Source: Alishewanella agri BL06
GTDB taxonomy: Bacteria; Pseudomonadota; Gammaproteobacteria; Enterobacterales; Alteromonadaceae
Reading direction: 5' to 3'
NCBI RefSeq assembly: GCF_000272005.1
Contig: NZ_AKKU01000026.1
Location: forward strand, 248,001-312,000
DNA length: 64,000 nt
The notes under the pieces are model-generated. The model saw only the letters and a program-made list of their open reading frames with translations, was not told the origin of the DNA and did no database searches. The translations under genes and the position numbers were made by a program. Positions 1-7,311 of this stretch are shown piece by piece. The first letter of the stretch is position 1. Each line of letters begins with the position of its first letter.

Positions 1-1
1 T

Positions 2-27
2 AAAAAACCTGCTGCGGCAGGTTTTTT
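2..27. terminator. Rho-independent terminator at the window edge
   Basis: A symmetric hairpin (stem AAAAAACCTGC/GCAGGTTTTTT with a four-base loop) has A and T runs on both sides, so it can work in either direction. On the minus strand it would end the transcript carrying the small lipoprotein gene at 73-333. Confidence 0.85.
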
Positions 28-72
28 ATTGGGTGCTTTTCCCGTTGTCACGAACTAGCTATCACGGCATCA

Positions 73-333
73 CTACTGGTTTTTTTCTTCCACGAACAAG
101 GAGCGGATCCAACCAAAACCGATATTAACGAGCCCAGCCAGGGTGTCTGCCTTTGCCGAGGGTTCCGCCTGATTAATCGCAGTTGGCGACTGCGTCTGAG
201 ATTGCTTGGCATTGTTGATCGCGCCGTCAAAGAAATCATCGGCGCCTTGTTGGGCGCTGTAAGTGCTACAGGCGCTAATCATTAAGCTAAAGGCAACGGC
301 AGCTATAGTGGTGATTTTTTTGGTGTTGTGCAA
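73..333 (-). CDS. Small predicted lipoprotein, function unknown
   Basis: The protein has 86 residues and an N-terminal signal of lipoprotein type (hydrophobic segment ending LMISAC, Cys22 as the lipid-modified residue). It should be exported and anchored to a membrane. The start appears to be TTG, since no ATG fits and an AAGGA lies seven bases upstream of the TTG. The mature part is polar, rich in Gln, Ala and Ser, with a short amphipathic C-terminus (GFGWIRSLFVEE). It is the last of three same-strand genes (1908 to 73) that end at the hairpin at 2-27. I recognise no family. The lipoprotein call is from sequence; the operon is inferred from orientation and spacing. Confidence 0.6.
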   Translation of the reverse strand: MHNTKKITTIAAVAFSLMISACSTYSAQQGADDFFDGAINNAKQSQTQSPTAINQAEPSAKADTLAGLVNIGFGWIRSLFVEEKNQ

Positions 334-374
334 ACTTAATCCTTGTCAGTAAATAGTCGCGCATTGTTAAATTA

Positions 375-881
375 TTAGGGCAATTTGTCCAGGGTGTTGA
401 CTATCGTATCTGCTGCGACGTGCTCGCCCAGCAGCTCTGCCAGAAGGCGTAACTGCAGGTCGATGTCTCCATAATATAGAGTGGTGGTCCATTTATTCAG
501 CTTAGGATCATGCGGTACGATGATGTATTCATATGGAAAGCGGTTCAACTCTCTACTGCTTGGGACTCGCTGAATGGTCAGTGGGCCAAGCTGCCGGCGT
601 AGTTTGATCTTCTCCGCTACCAGCTCGGCTCTTTGTCGATCTGTTGTTTCTTGATTGAAATACTGTCTCGCCTGAGCAGCATTAAAAGCGCCAAGTTTGT
701 GTATTTGGTCAAGCCCGGATAAATCACCGCTATGGTAGTCGATAATAAGTTGCAGCACGGGTTCACTGGCCGGGATAACTAACATTACCCTGCTATCGTT
801 AAACGCCACCTCAGCTTGGGTGTTAGTGGTCATAATGTAACATACCAAAATGCAGGCAAAGGCTGTTGTTAGTTTTTTCAT
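375..881 (-). CDS. Secreted protein of unknown function
   Basis: The 168-residue reading begins at an ATG giving MKKLTTAFACILVCYIM, a classical Sec signal peptide with likely cleavage after TQA. The frame stays open for 41 codons upstream (to 1004), but that part lacks signal-peptide character and would bury the signal, so the internal start is preferred. The mature domain (~140 residues) has no motif I recognise. It lies 41 bases upstream of the lipoprotein gene at 73-333 and about 130 bases downstream of the Sel1-type gene, so the three may form an operon of envelope proteins. Function is unknown. Confidence 0.6.
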   Translation of the reverse strand: MKKLTTAFACILVCYIMTTNTQAEVAFNDSRVMLVIPASEPVLQLIIDYHSGDLSGLDQIHKLGAFNAAQARQYFNQETTDRQRAELVAEKIKLRRQLGPLTIQRVPSSRELNRFPYEYIIVPHDPKLNKWTTTLYYGDIDLQLRLLAELLGEHVAADTIVNTLDKLP

Positions 882-1008
882 TCTGAACTCTGCTAGTGAT
901 AGATAAAAAACCCTAAAACCCGGGAAAACAGGTTTTAGTGCGTAATTAACGTCTATAAAGTGATGTGAATTTTTTTGGCAGATAACAAAACTCAGCCTTA
1001 ACACTCCG

Positions 1009-1908
1009 TTACAGGCTGTTTGTCAGCATCTGATTAAGATCCCGGTCACCCGCGCGCGGACTTATCGATACGCAGCCGGTTGATGCATTACACTGCTGAC
1101 CTCTAATCCTAAACATACTACCGTGCACATAGAGCCCGGTGCGTTTTAGTTGATGTACCATATTTGATAACATCGACTCGGTTTTGAAATCACGGCCAAT
1201 CACCTGAATCACTTCAATATCATAAGCCTCCTGCAATTCTGCGACTTGCTCAATGTTATCAGGTTGCTTTGATAGCAATGCGATGCTTTGCTGTAAATAC
1301 GGGCGGGACTCGTGATGGCCAACTCTTACCAGCTGTTTAAAGAGGTTAGCGGCGCCGCTGATGTCCTGATTTGCAATTTCTCCGGTCAGTTGCAAACGTG
1401 CCAGCAAAAATACCGCATCAAGCAGCTGCTTTTCACTGGCGGCTTGCAGTAATGTCAGCCCTTCTTGTTGAATAGCAGGATCCGGACTGGCGAGTTTCGG
1501 CAACGCGGTTTTATAAAGCGCCGGGGCATAACCGGCTTTCACCGCACTTTGTAACAATTCAGCGGCTTTGGCCGGGTCGGCTTCAACTACAAATCCCTGC
1601 CGATACCATTCTGACAGCAAAAATAATGCCGGCGGATGGCGCCGGTTAACGGCGCGGTTTAGCATCTGTAACGCCCGCTTTGGATCCGCTTCGCGGCCAT
1701 CACCGGTGGCATAGATCATACTGAGTAAGGTAGCAGCTTCCAGACTGCCGTAACGAGCCAGATAATGTAACTGCTTGATATCCTTTTCACAGCGTCCATC
1801 CAGGCATGCTAGTTTAACCGTATTGGCAGATTGAACATGGGCTTGCGCTGGTACCAAACTGATCCCGCTTAACAGTAAACTGCTCAGAAATAAAGTGGCC
1901 AGCTTCAT
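1009..1908 (-). CDS. Sel1-like repeat protein, secreted
   Basis: The 299-residue protein has a Sec signal peptide (MKLATLFLSSLLLSG, cleavage near AQA-HV) followed by Sel1/TPR-like alpha-helical repeats over roughly residues 40-200. Examples are AATLLSMIYATGDG, PALFLLSEWYRQG and PALYKTAL. Such repeats bind protein partners in the periplasm. The last ~80 residues are not repeat-like and contain a Cys pair (GQQCNASTGCVSI) that could form a disulfide. The ATG is preceded by AGGAT at good spacing. It appears to be the first gene of the leftward group ending at position 1. The partner and process are unknown. Confidence 0.75.
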   Translation of the reverse strand: MKLATLFLSSLLLSGISLVPAQAHVQSANTVKLACLDGRCEKDIKQLHYLARYGSLEAATLLSMIYATGDGREADPKRALQMLNRAVNRRHPPALFLLSEWYRQGFVVEADPAKAAELLQSAVKAGYAPALYKTALPKLASPDPAIQQEGLTLLQAASEKQLLDAVFLLARLQLTGEIANQDISGAANLFKQLVRVGHHESRPYLQQSIALLSKQPDNIEQVAELQEAYDIEVIQVIGRDFKTESMLSNMVHQLKRTGLYVHGSMFRIRGQQCNASTGCVSISPRAGDRDLNQMLTNSL

Positions 1909-2091
1909 CGATTCATCCTGAAATATCGTGAGAGTACTTTCAGCCTAGTACCTGAAAATTAAACTTTAAATTATCATTTTGTTCACAAATTTTCACTTGT
2001 CGTACCAACAGGGAAAAGTTTTACGCAGTATTTTGCTTGCCTGAAAGGGCTTCACTAAGGTGGTAGCAGTCTTGAGCAAGGCTGGTCTGGT

Positions 2092-3219
2092 TTAGACCGT
2101 CGCCTGTTGTTGCGCAAGAGCGGCTTGGGATAAAAAACATTGCCGGGCCTGATTACGGCCTTGTTCTTTCGCCTCATAGAGCAGTTGATCGGCCTGATGC
2201 ATCAGTTGGCCACTTTGATAGCCGCTGGCCGGATAGTTTAGGGTGACAATACCGATCGACGCTGTGACTACTGCAAAGGGCGAGTTCTGATGAGGGATGG
2301 CTAAGGCTGCCAGCTTGTCAGGTAATTGCAACAAAGAGCTGGGTATATCAGCGCTATGTTGTTCAACCAGAATAAACTCTTCGCCGCCAAAACGTACCAC
2401 CAGCAGCTTAGGATCGGCAGAGAGCAGCCGGGATAGGCGTACCAAAACCAGATCACCATCCAGATGACCATAGAAGTCGTTGTAGCGTTTAAAGTAATCG
2501 ATATCCAACAACCCCAGGGATAATTGCTGATCTGCCGGCAACTGCTGGAGTTTTTGCTGCAGGCGTTGTTCGAAGCTACGCCGGTTAAGCAAACCGGTTA
2601 ATTGATCGGTTTCGGCTTTTTGTTGTTCCAGCCTTACCGTTTTAAACTGGCTGCGTAACAAGCGGTCGAATTGCCGCTGCCAGCTCAGGCAAAGCAAGGT
2701 TGTTACCACCAGATAAAAGACGGACCAGCCGGTATCAATAGCAGTGCAATATTTCAGGAATAACACTGCGGCGGCCAGTTGTAACCACAATAAGATTTTT
2801 TGTTGTAAGTTAAAAATCGGAATGGCGGCAATGGCGAAAGCCACGACCATAGGGCCACCTTCACCTAATTTGCCGTAGTAGAGTGATGAACCATAAAAAG
2901 TGATACTTAATAATAAGATAACCAGGGCTGAGATCCCAAGCCAACCCTGTAACCACTGCTCAGCGTTGAGTGTTTTATTCGCCAGAGCATAAAGTAAAAT
3001 CAGGCCGGCCGCTGTATAGCGTGACAGATTACCCAGGCTGTACCAGCTGTCGCCAACCAGAATATCTGTGATCGAAAACAACAGCATTAATGCCACACAG
3101 ACTAATGCCAGCCGCTGCGCAATATGGCGGGTACTGGCAACCAGATACAGCCGGAATTCCGCCTCGCTGGCCGGGTCCAGATAGGATAAAGATGGAAAAT
3201 AGTTTTTAATCAGCTGCAT
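2092..3219 (-). CDS. Membrane-bound diguanylate cyclase (GGDEF)
   Basis: This 375-residue protein has an N-terminal half with about five or six hydrophobic helices (roughly residues 25-190) and a C-terminal GGDEF domain (about 200-360). The active-site signature reads FGGEEF, and the metal/substrate region DIDYFKRYND is intact, so it should be active and convert two GTP to cyclic di-GMP. No upstream inhibitory RxxD motif was identified. A GTG start eight codons upstream (3243) is possible, but the ATG at 3219 is preferred because AGGG lies upstream of it and the GTG has no ribosome site. The membrane part is probably sensory; its signal is unknown. Confidence 0.9.
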   Translation of the reverse strand: MQLIKNYFPSLSYLDPASEAEFRLYLVASTRHIAQRLALVCVALMLLFSITDILVGDSWYSLGNLSRYTAAGLILLYALANKTLNAEQWLQGWLGISALVILLLSITFYGSSLYYGKLGEGGPMVVAFAIAAIPIFNLQQKILLWLQLAAAVLFLKYCTAIDTGWSVFYLVVTTLLCLSWQRQFDRLLRSQFKTVRLEQQKAETDQLTGLLNRRSFEQRLQQKLQQLPADQQLSLGLLDIDYFKRYNDFYGHLDGDLVLVRLSRLLSADPKLLVVRFGGEEFILVEQHSADIPSSLLQLPDKLAALAIPHQNSPFAVVTASIGIVTLNYPASGYQSGQLMHQADQLLYEAKEQGRNQARQCFLSQAALAQQQATV

Positions 3220-3267
3220 AAGCAAAAGTACCCTGAGTTGCACTAAGCTTAGCAGCTAAAATTGGAC

Positions 3268-4185
3268 CTAGAGCAAACCTTTTAGAAAAGCCACTACGCT
3301 GCGTCCGAGCGCACTTAAGGCATAACCGCCTTCCAGCATGGCGACGATACGGCCCTGGCAGTGTTTGTCGGCCAGTTGTTTAAGTTCAGTGGCAATCCAC
3401 TGGTAGTCTTCTTCGCGCAACATAAAATGCGCCATCTCGTCTTCGGCATGGCCGTCAAAGCCGGCGGAGATTAAAATCAGCTGTGGCGCAAAACGATCAA
3501 TAGCGGGTAGCCAGTGCTGTTTTACCTGTTCCCGCCAGGCGGTGCCGCGACAGCCACCGGCCAGTGGCAGATTGATAATATGTTCGTTATTTGTCTCAGC
3601 GCCAGTGTAGGGATACAGCGGATGTTCAAACGAGGAGCAAAATAGCACCCGTGGTTCATGTTGAAAGATATCCTCGGTACCGTTGCCATGATGTACGTCA
3701 AAATCGACGATGGCAATTCGGCTGAGCTGGTACTGGTTCAAGGCGTGCTCGGCCGCGATCGCAATATTATTTAGCAGGCAAAAACCCATTGCCTGCTCAC
3801 GCGTTGCATGGTGGCCAGGCGGGCGTACCGCACAAAATGCCTGTTCATTAGTGCCCGCCATTACCTGATCGACGGCATTGATCCCGCTACCAGCAGCATG
3901 CAGGGCCGCGTTCAGGCTTTTGGGCCCCATCACGGTGTCAGGATCGAGCCAGATATGGCCTTCTCGTGGCGCTTTGGCAAACAGCTCGTCAACATAAAGT
4001 TTGCCATGTGCCAGATATAGCGCTTCTTTTGTGGCCGGGCTGGCGTCGCGCTGCATCACCACATACTCCATACCAGAGCGGATCAGCTGGTCATTAATGG
4101 CCGATAAGCGCTCCGGACATTCCGGATGGTCAACGCCATTTTCATGGTAATAACAGCTGGGGTGGCTGAAAATAGTAATAGGCAT
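3268..4185 (-). CDS. Histone-deacetylase-family (class II HDAC-like) amidohydrolase
   Basis: The 305-residue protein belongs to the arginase/HDAC fold group that removes acetyl (or related acyl) groups from lysines or polyamines. Visible zinc-site motifs are FDVHHGNGTEDIF (Asp and His ligands) and GFDGHAED (Asp ligand), plus the conserved RPPGHHA and MLEGGY stretches. Length is normal for bacterial acetoin-utilisation/HDAC proteins. The ATG at 4185 overlaps the TGA of the upstream gene as TGATG, with AGGAGAG just upstream, indicating translational coupling to the CoA-transferase/GNAT protein. A GTG two codons upstream is less likely. The true substrate cannot be told from sequence. Confidence 0.88.
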   Translation of the reverse strand: MPITIFSHPSCYYHENGVDHPECPERLSAINDQLIRSGMEYVVMQRDASPATKEALYLAHGKLYVDELFAKAPREGHIWLDPDTVMGPKSLNAALHAAGSGINAVDQVMAGTNEQAFCAVRPPGHHATREQAMGFCLLNNIAIAAEHALNQYQLSRIAIVDFDVHHGNGTEDIFQHEPRVLFCSSFEHPLYPYTGAETNNEHIINLPLAGGCRGTAWREQVKQHWLPAIDRFAPQLILISAGFDGHAEDEMAHFMLREEDYQWIATELKQLADKHCQGRIVAMLEGGYALSALGRSVVAFLKGLL

Positions 4186-6029
4186 CAGCACTCTCCTGCC
4201 GGGGTTAAATCCAGTTTTAAAAAGGCTTCAGAGGGCTCGTCACTGCGCAGGCGCACAAAGCCGGCGTTTTCAAATACTCTGAGCATAGGTTTGTTTTCTG
4301 CCCGTACATAGGCCTGCATTGAGCTTAAGCCACGAATACGGGCCACATTGATCATTTCTGCCAGCAGCCGTTTGGCCATGCCTTTGCCCTGAAATTTTTC
4401 GCGGGTGACAAAGGCAACTTCGCAGCTATTCTGGCTTTCAATCAGGTAATAACGGCCGACGGCCTGAATTTCCACCACTGAGCCTTTTTGCTTAACGATA
4501 CACAGCGCCAGATCTTTCGATTGATCGACGCTAACCAAAGTACAGGACTTCTCGCGGCTCATTTGCGTCGGCACGGAGTTGTAGCGCATTTGCAGTGTTT
4601 CTTTGGTGTGGGAGTAGAAAAACTCCTGCAAACGCCGCTCATCTGACGGATTAAGCGGGCGTAAATCAAAGCTTTCGCCGTTAACGGTCAGCTCTTTAAA
4701 ACCCACAGGTCCCAGCTCCGGCACTTCGACCGGGGTTTGTACCTGATAATGCGGTACCCAATAATGCTTGCGCACTTCAGCTAACAGCTGATTACGGAAC
4801 TTTGGATGGGCGACCCGGATCAGTTCCAGCGCCCGCTCGCGGATACTTTTGCCGCGCAGTGAGGCGACGCCAAATTCAGTGACCACATAATGCACATGTG
4901 CGCGGCTGGTGACCACGCCGGCGCCTTCCCGGATATGCGGCACGATCCGGGAAATTGAGCCGCTTTTGGCGGTAGAGGGCAGGGCAATAATGGGTTTACC
5001 ACCGTTACTCATTGAGGCGCCGCGGCTAAAGTCAACCTGACCACCGACGCCACTATAAAACTGATGACCGATTGAATCTGACACCACCTGCCCGGTCAGA
5101 TCCACTTCGATGGCACTGTTAATTGAGACCATGCGCTCGTTGCGGGCAATGTTGCTGGGCGAATTGACATACTCACTGGGATAGAAGCCGATATGCGGGT
5201 TTTGATGCACAAAGTCGTACAGCTGTTTGGTGCCGATACAAAAACTGGTGACGCTTTTACCGGGATGAAAGGTTTTACGCCTGTTATTGATTACGCCTTT
5301 TTTAATCAGTTCCAGTACACCGTCGGTCATCAGTTCAGTATGCAGCCCCAGATCTTTATGATTACTCAGGTAGCGGGTGACGGCTTCGCAAATTTTACCA
5401 ACGCCGAGTTGGATGGTGGCGCCATCTTCAACCAGCAGAGAAACATACTGGCCGATCCGCTCGGTGCGCGGATCCAGCTCAGTCGGTTGCACTTCCGGCA
5501 GGGCCTGCTCGGCATAAAAAAAGGCGTCGATATCCTCTTTATGGATAAAAGACTGGCCGTAAGTGATGGGCATCGCCGGATTAACCTGCGCAATCACTGT
5601 TTTTGCAGCTTTGGCAGCGGCCGCAATCACATCGACGGCGACGCCCAACGAATGATAACCGTGCTCATCGGCCGGGCTGACCATAATCAGGGCGGCATCC
5701 AGCGGTAGGACGCCGTCGGTAAACAGCGCCGGAATATCGGTCATAAAGCAGGGCGTATAATCCGCACGACCTTCGGCGACGGCCTGACGCACAGTGTTGC
5801 CACCAATAAAAAAAGTATTCACTTTAAAGCGGTGTTGGAATTCCGGTCTGGCCCATTTGTTGTCAGACAGGGTGACCAGCTGCACGATTTCGATATCGTG
5901 CAGGCTTTTCGCGTTAGCAATCAGATCATCGATCAGCAGCGTTGGCACTGCGGCATGGGAACCGATAAAAATCCGGTTACCGGATTTGAGTAACTGTTGC
6001 CAGTTCAGATTGGAGACAGGGCTTGGCAT
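4185..6029 (-). CDS. Acetyl-CoA hydrolase/CoA-transferase fused to GNAT acetyltransferase
   Basis: The 614-residue fusion has two parts. Residues ~10-430 are an acetyl-CoA hydrolase/4-hydroxybutyrate-type CoA-transferase, with HTELMTDGVLEL, NSAIEVDLTGQV and GVGGQVDFSRGAS typical of that family. Residues ~440-605 are a GNAT N-acetyltransferase with the acetyl-CoA binding loop FQGKGMAKRLL. The transferase half moves or hydrolyses CoA from short acyl-CoA; the GNAT half would acetylate an amine, probably protein lysine by analogy to PatZ-type acetyltransferases, although PatZ is fused to an acyl-CoA synthetase-like domain. The ATG has GGAG upstream. The downstream HDAC-like gene is coupled through TGATG. 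The link to reversible acetylation is inference. Confidence 0.85.
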   Translation of the reverse strand: MPSPVSNLNWQQLLKSGNRIFIGSHAAVPTLLIDDLIANAKSLHDIEIVQLVTLSDNKWARPEFQHRFKVNTFFIGGNTVRQAVAEGRADYTPCFMTDIPALFTDGVLPLDAALIMVSPADEHGYHSLGVAVDVIAAAAKAAKTVIAQVNPAMPITYGQSFIHKEDIDAFFYAEQALPEVQPTELDPRTERIGQYVSLLVEDGATIQLGVGKICEAVTRYLSNHKDLGLHTELMTDGVLELIKKGVINNRRKTFHPGKSVTSFCIGTKQLYDFVHQNPHIGFYPSEYVNSPSNIARNERMVSINSAIEVDLTGQVVSDSIGHQFYSGVGGQVDFSRGASMSNGGKPIIALPSTAKSGSISRIVPHIREGAGVVTSRAHVHYVVTEFGVASLRGKSIRERALELIRVAHPKFRNQLLAEVRKHYWVPHYQVQTPVEVPELGPVGFKELTVNGESFDLRPLNPSDERRLQEFFYSHTKETLQMRYNSVPTQMSREKSCTLVSVDQSKDLALCIVKQKGSVVEIQAVGRYYLIESQNSCEVAFVTREKFQGKGMAKRLLAEMINVARIRGLSSMQAYVRAENKPMLRVFENAGFVRLRSDEPSEAFLKLDLTPAGEC

Positions 6030-6113
6030 AGCGACTCCGGCTATTGAACATTCTTTGACACTCTAATCCAGAAGCCGGAGCGGGGAAAGCCCCGACTTTG
6101 GTCGGAGCGCCCT

Positions 6114-6145
6114 GAAAAATACCGTCAACACCGAAATGTTGACGG
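6114..6145 (-). terminator. Terminator of ompW-like gene
   Basis: Read on the minus strand, a nine-base-pair stem (CCGTCAACA/TGTTGACGG) with a six-base loop is followed by TATTTTTC, 18 bases after the end of the OmpW-like gene. Confidence 0.85.
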
Positions 6146-6163
6146 CAAAGGGCAAGATAAAAC

Positions 6164-6859
6164 TTACAGTGTCCAGCGCAGGCCGATCATCGCCACCAGT
6201 GGGTCGATGGCGACATCGACGCTTTGCACCGTGTTGCCATTCACCCGGACATGCGCCTTGGTGTCGATATCGATTTTGCTGATCATCAGGTGGACACCCA
6301 GGTTATCAGCCAGTTTGATATTGACGCCGGCTTGCGCCGCCAGGCCCCAGGAGTTTTTCAGTTTAATACTAACCGGGTCATTAGCGCCGGCTGCACCCAG
6401 TGCGACTAGTGTCGTTTTCAGTTCCTGGTCGGCTTCGGTGTTAAAGAAGTTGGTATAGTTCACGCCCAGCCCCAGAAATGGCTGAATATTGCTATTGCCG
6501 ACATCAAAATAGTATTGGCCTAACAGCGTCGGGGGTAAATGTTTGGTTTTACCAATTTTCAGGCCGTCGATAGCGCCATCGCCACTGATTTTATGGCTAA
6601 AAGGCGTGGCCGCAATTAACTGTACACCCCAATTTTGCGTTAGCTTGTAGTCGAAAGTCAGGCCGAGCTGTGTATTGCTATTGACCTTAACGCCGGTCGA
6701 ACCGGCGGGTAAACCGGCAACGGTCTCTACCACATTCAGGTTGCCGCTACTGTCGTCTGGCATCACGCTAATGGCACCAACGTTGACCGAAAATTCAGCC
6801 ATGGCCGGTGCAGCCAATAAACCTAAACCCAGAGTAACTGCAGATAACATGGTTTTCAT
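6164..6859 (-). CDS. OmpW family outer membrane beta-barrel protein
   Basis: This 231-residue protein has a signal peptide (MKTMLSAVTLGLGLLAAPAMA) and the features of the OmpW eight-stranded barrel. These include the PTLLGQYYFD and QPFLGLGVNYTNF strands, alternating hydrophobic residues, and a terminal strand ending in aromatic/hydrophobic residues (MIGLRWTL). OmpW proteins form narrow hydrophobic channels in the outer membrane. The start is the ATG preceded by GGGAGA at six bases; the frame is open further upstream but without a signal peptide. A monocistronic unit is likely because a terminator follows at once. A MITE-like element lies about 130 bp upstream of its start. Confidence 0.88.
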   Translation of the reverse strand: MKTMLSAVTLGLGLLAAPAMAEFSVNVGAISVMPDDSSGNLNVVETVAGLPAGSTGVKVNSNTQLGLTFDYKLTQNWGVQLIAATPFSHKISGDGAIDGLKIGKTKHLPPTLLGQYYFDVGNSNIQPFLGLGVNYTNFFNTEADQELKTTLVALGAAGANDPVSIKLKNSWGLAAQAGVNIKLADNLGVHLMISKIDIDTKAHVRVNGNTVQSVDVAIDPLVAMIGLRWTL

Positions 6860-6928
6860 TTGATTCTCCCATTGAGTAGTTGCCGCCATTTTGCGCGTTG
6901 CAGCGACATTTACTTTGGGCTGGATCAA

Positions 6929-6954
6929 AAAAGCCCGCTCAGTTGCGGGCCTTT
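6929..6954 (-). terminator. Terminator for the DUF3300 gene, displaced by the element at 6988-7303
   Basis: On the minus strand GCCCGC-loop-GCGGGC is followed by six T residues. The nearest upstream minus-strand gene is the DUF3300 gene ending at 7312. The distance (about 360 bases) is explained if the MITE-like element inserted between the gene and its terminator. Confidence 0.75.
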
Positions 6955-6987
6955 TGTCAGAAGTATTGTTCCATATCAACAAAGAGG

Positions 6988-7303
6988 TAGGGCGTGTTGA
7001 CGTTTGCTGCTTGTTTTTGCAGCCGTTTGGCTGGTGTTTATACAAGGCAGAGCTTGTGATGTGTAGTTATTCTACATGAACAAGCGATAACGCAGTAGAA
7101 ACGCCAGCCAAACGCTGCCCGAAGGGTTCGCGCTGGCGGTGCTTTGCTCTTTGGGGCCTGCATGGATGCAGGTCAGGGGCGAGAGCAGGACGCGGTAGCT
7201 TCACTCGTCACTTATTTAGAATAACTAAACTGCGTTCCTCGTTTCGCGATCAAAGCACCGCCAGTGCGAACAAAATCTGAGCAGCAAACGTCAACACGCC
7301 CTA
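6988..7303. mobile_element. MITE-like element with 23-bp perfect terminal inverted repeats
   Basis: Perfect 23-base inverted repeats at 6988-7010 and 7281-7303 (outer bases TAGGGCGTGTTGACG) bound a 316-bp segment without a plausible gene. Both ends are TA, as expected for a Tc1/mariner-IS630 type target duplication, though the TA may be part of the repeat. Inside are two further long inverted pairs: 7022-7039 with 7099-7116, and 7126-7145 with 7251-7270 (one mismatch). The whole could fold as a multi-stem structure. No transposase is present, so it would be a non-autonomous element. It begins eight bases beyond the stop of the DUF3300 gene. Confidence 0.75.
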
Positions 7304-7311
7304 GCACGATG

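Noticed and set aside
2075-2096. Hairpin GGTCT/AGACC at the diguanylate cyclase stop as a terminator
   Set aside because: The stem is only five base pairs and no T run follows on the minus strand.
5193-5708. 171-codon plus-strand frame within the CoA-transferase/GNAT gene
   Set aside because: It is fully inside a gene with clear family motifs on the other strand and has no recognisable domain.
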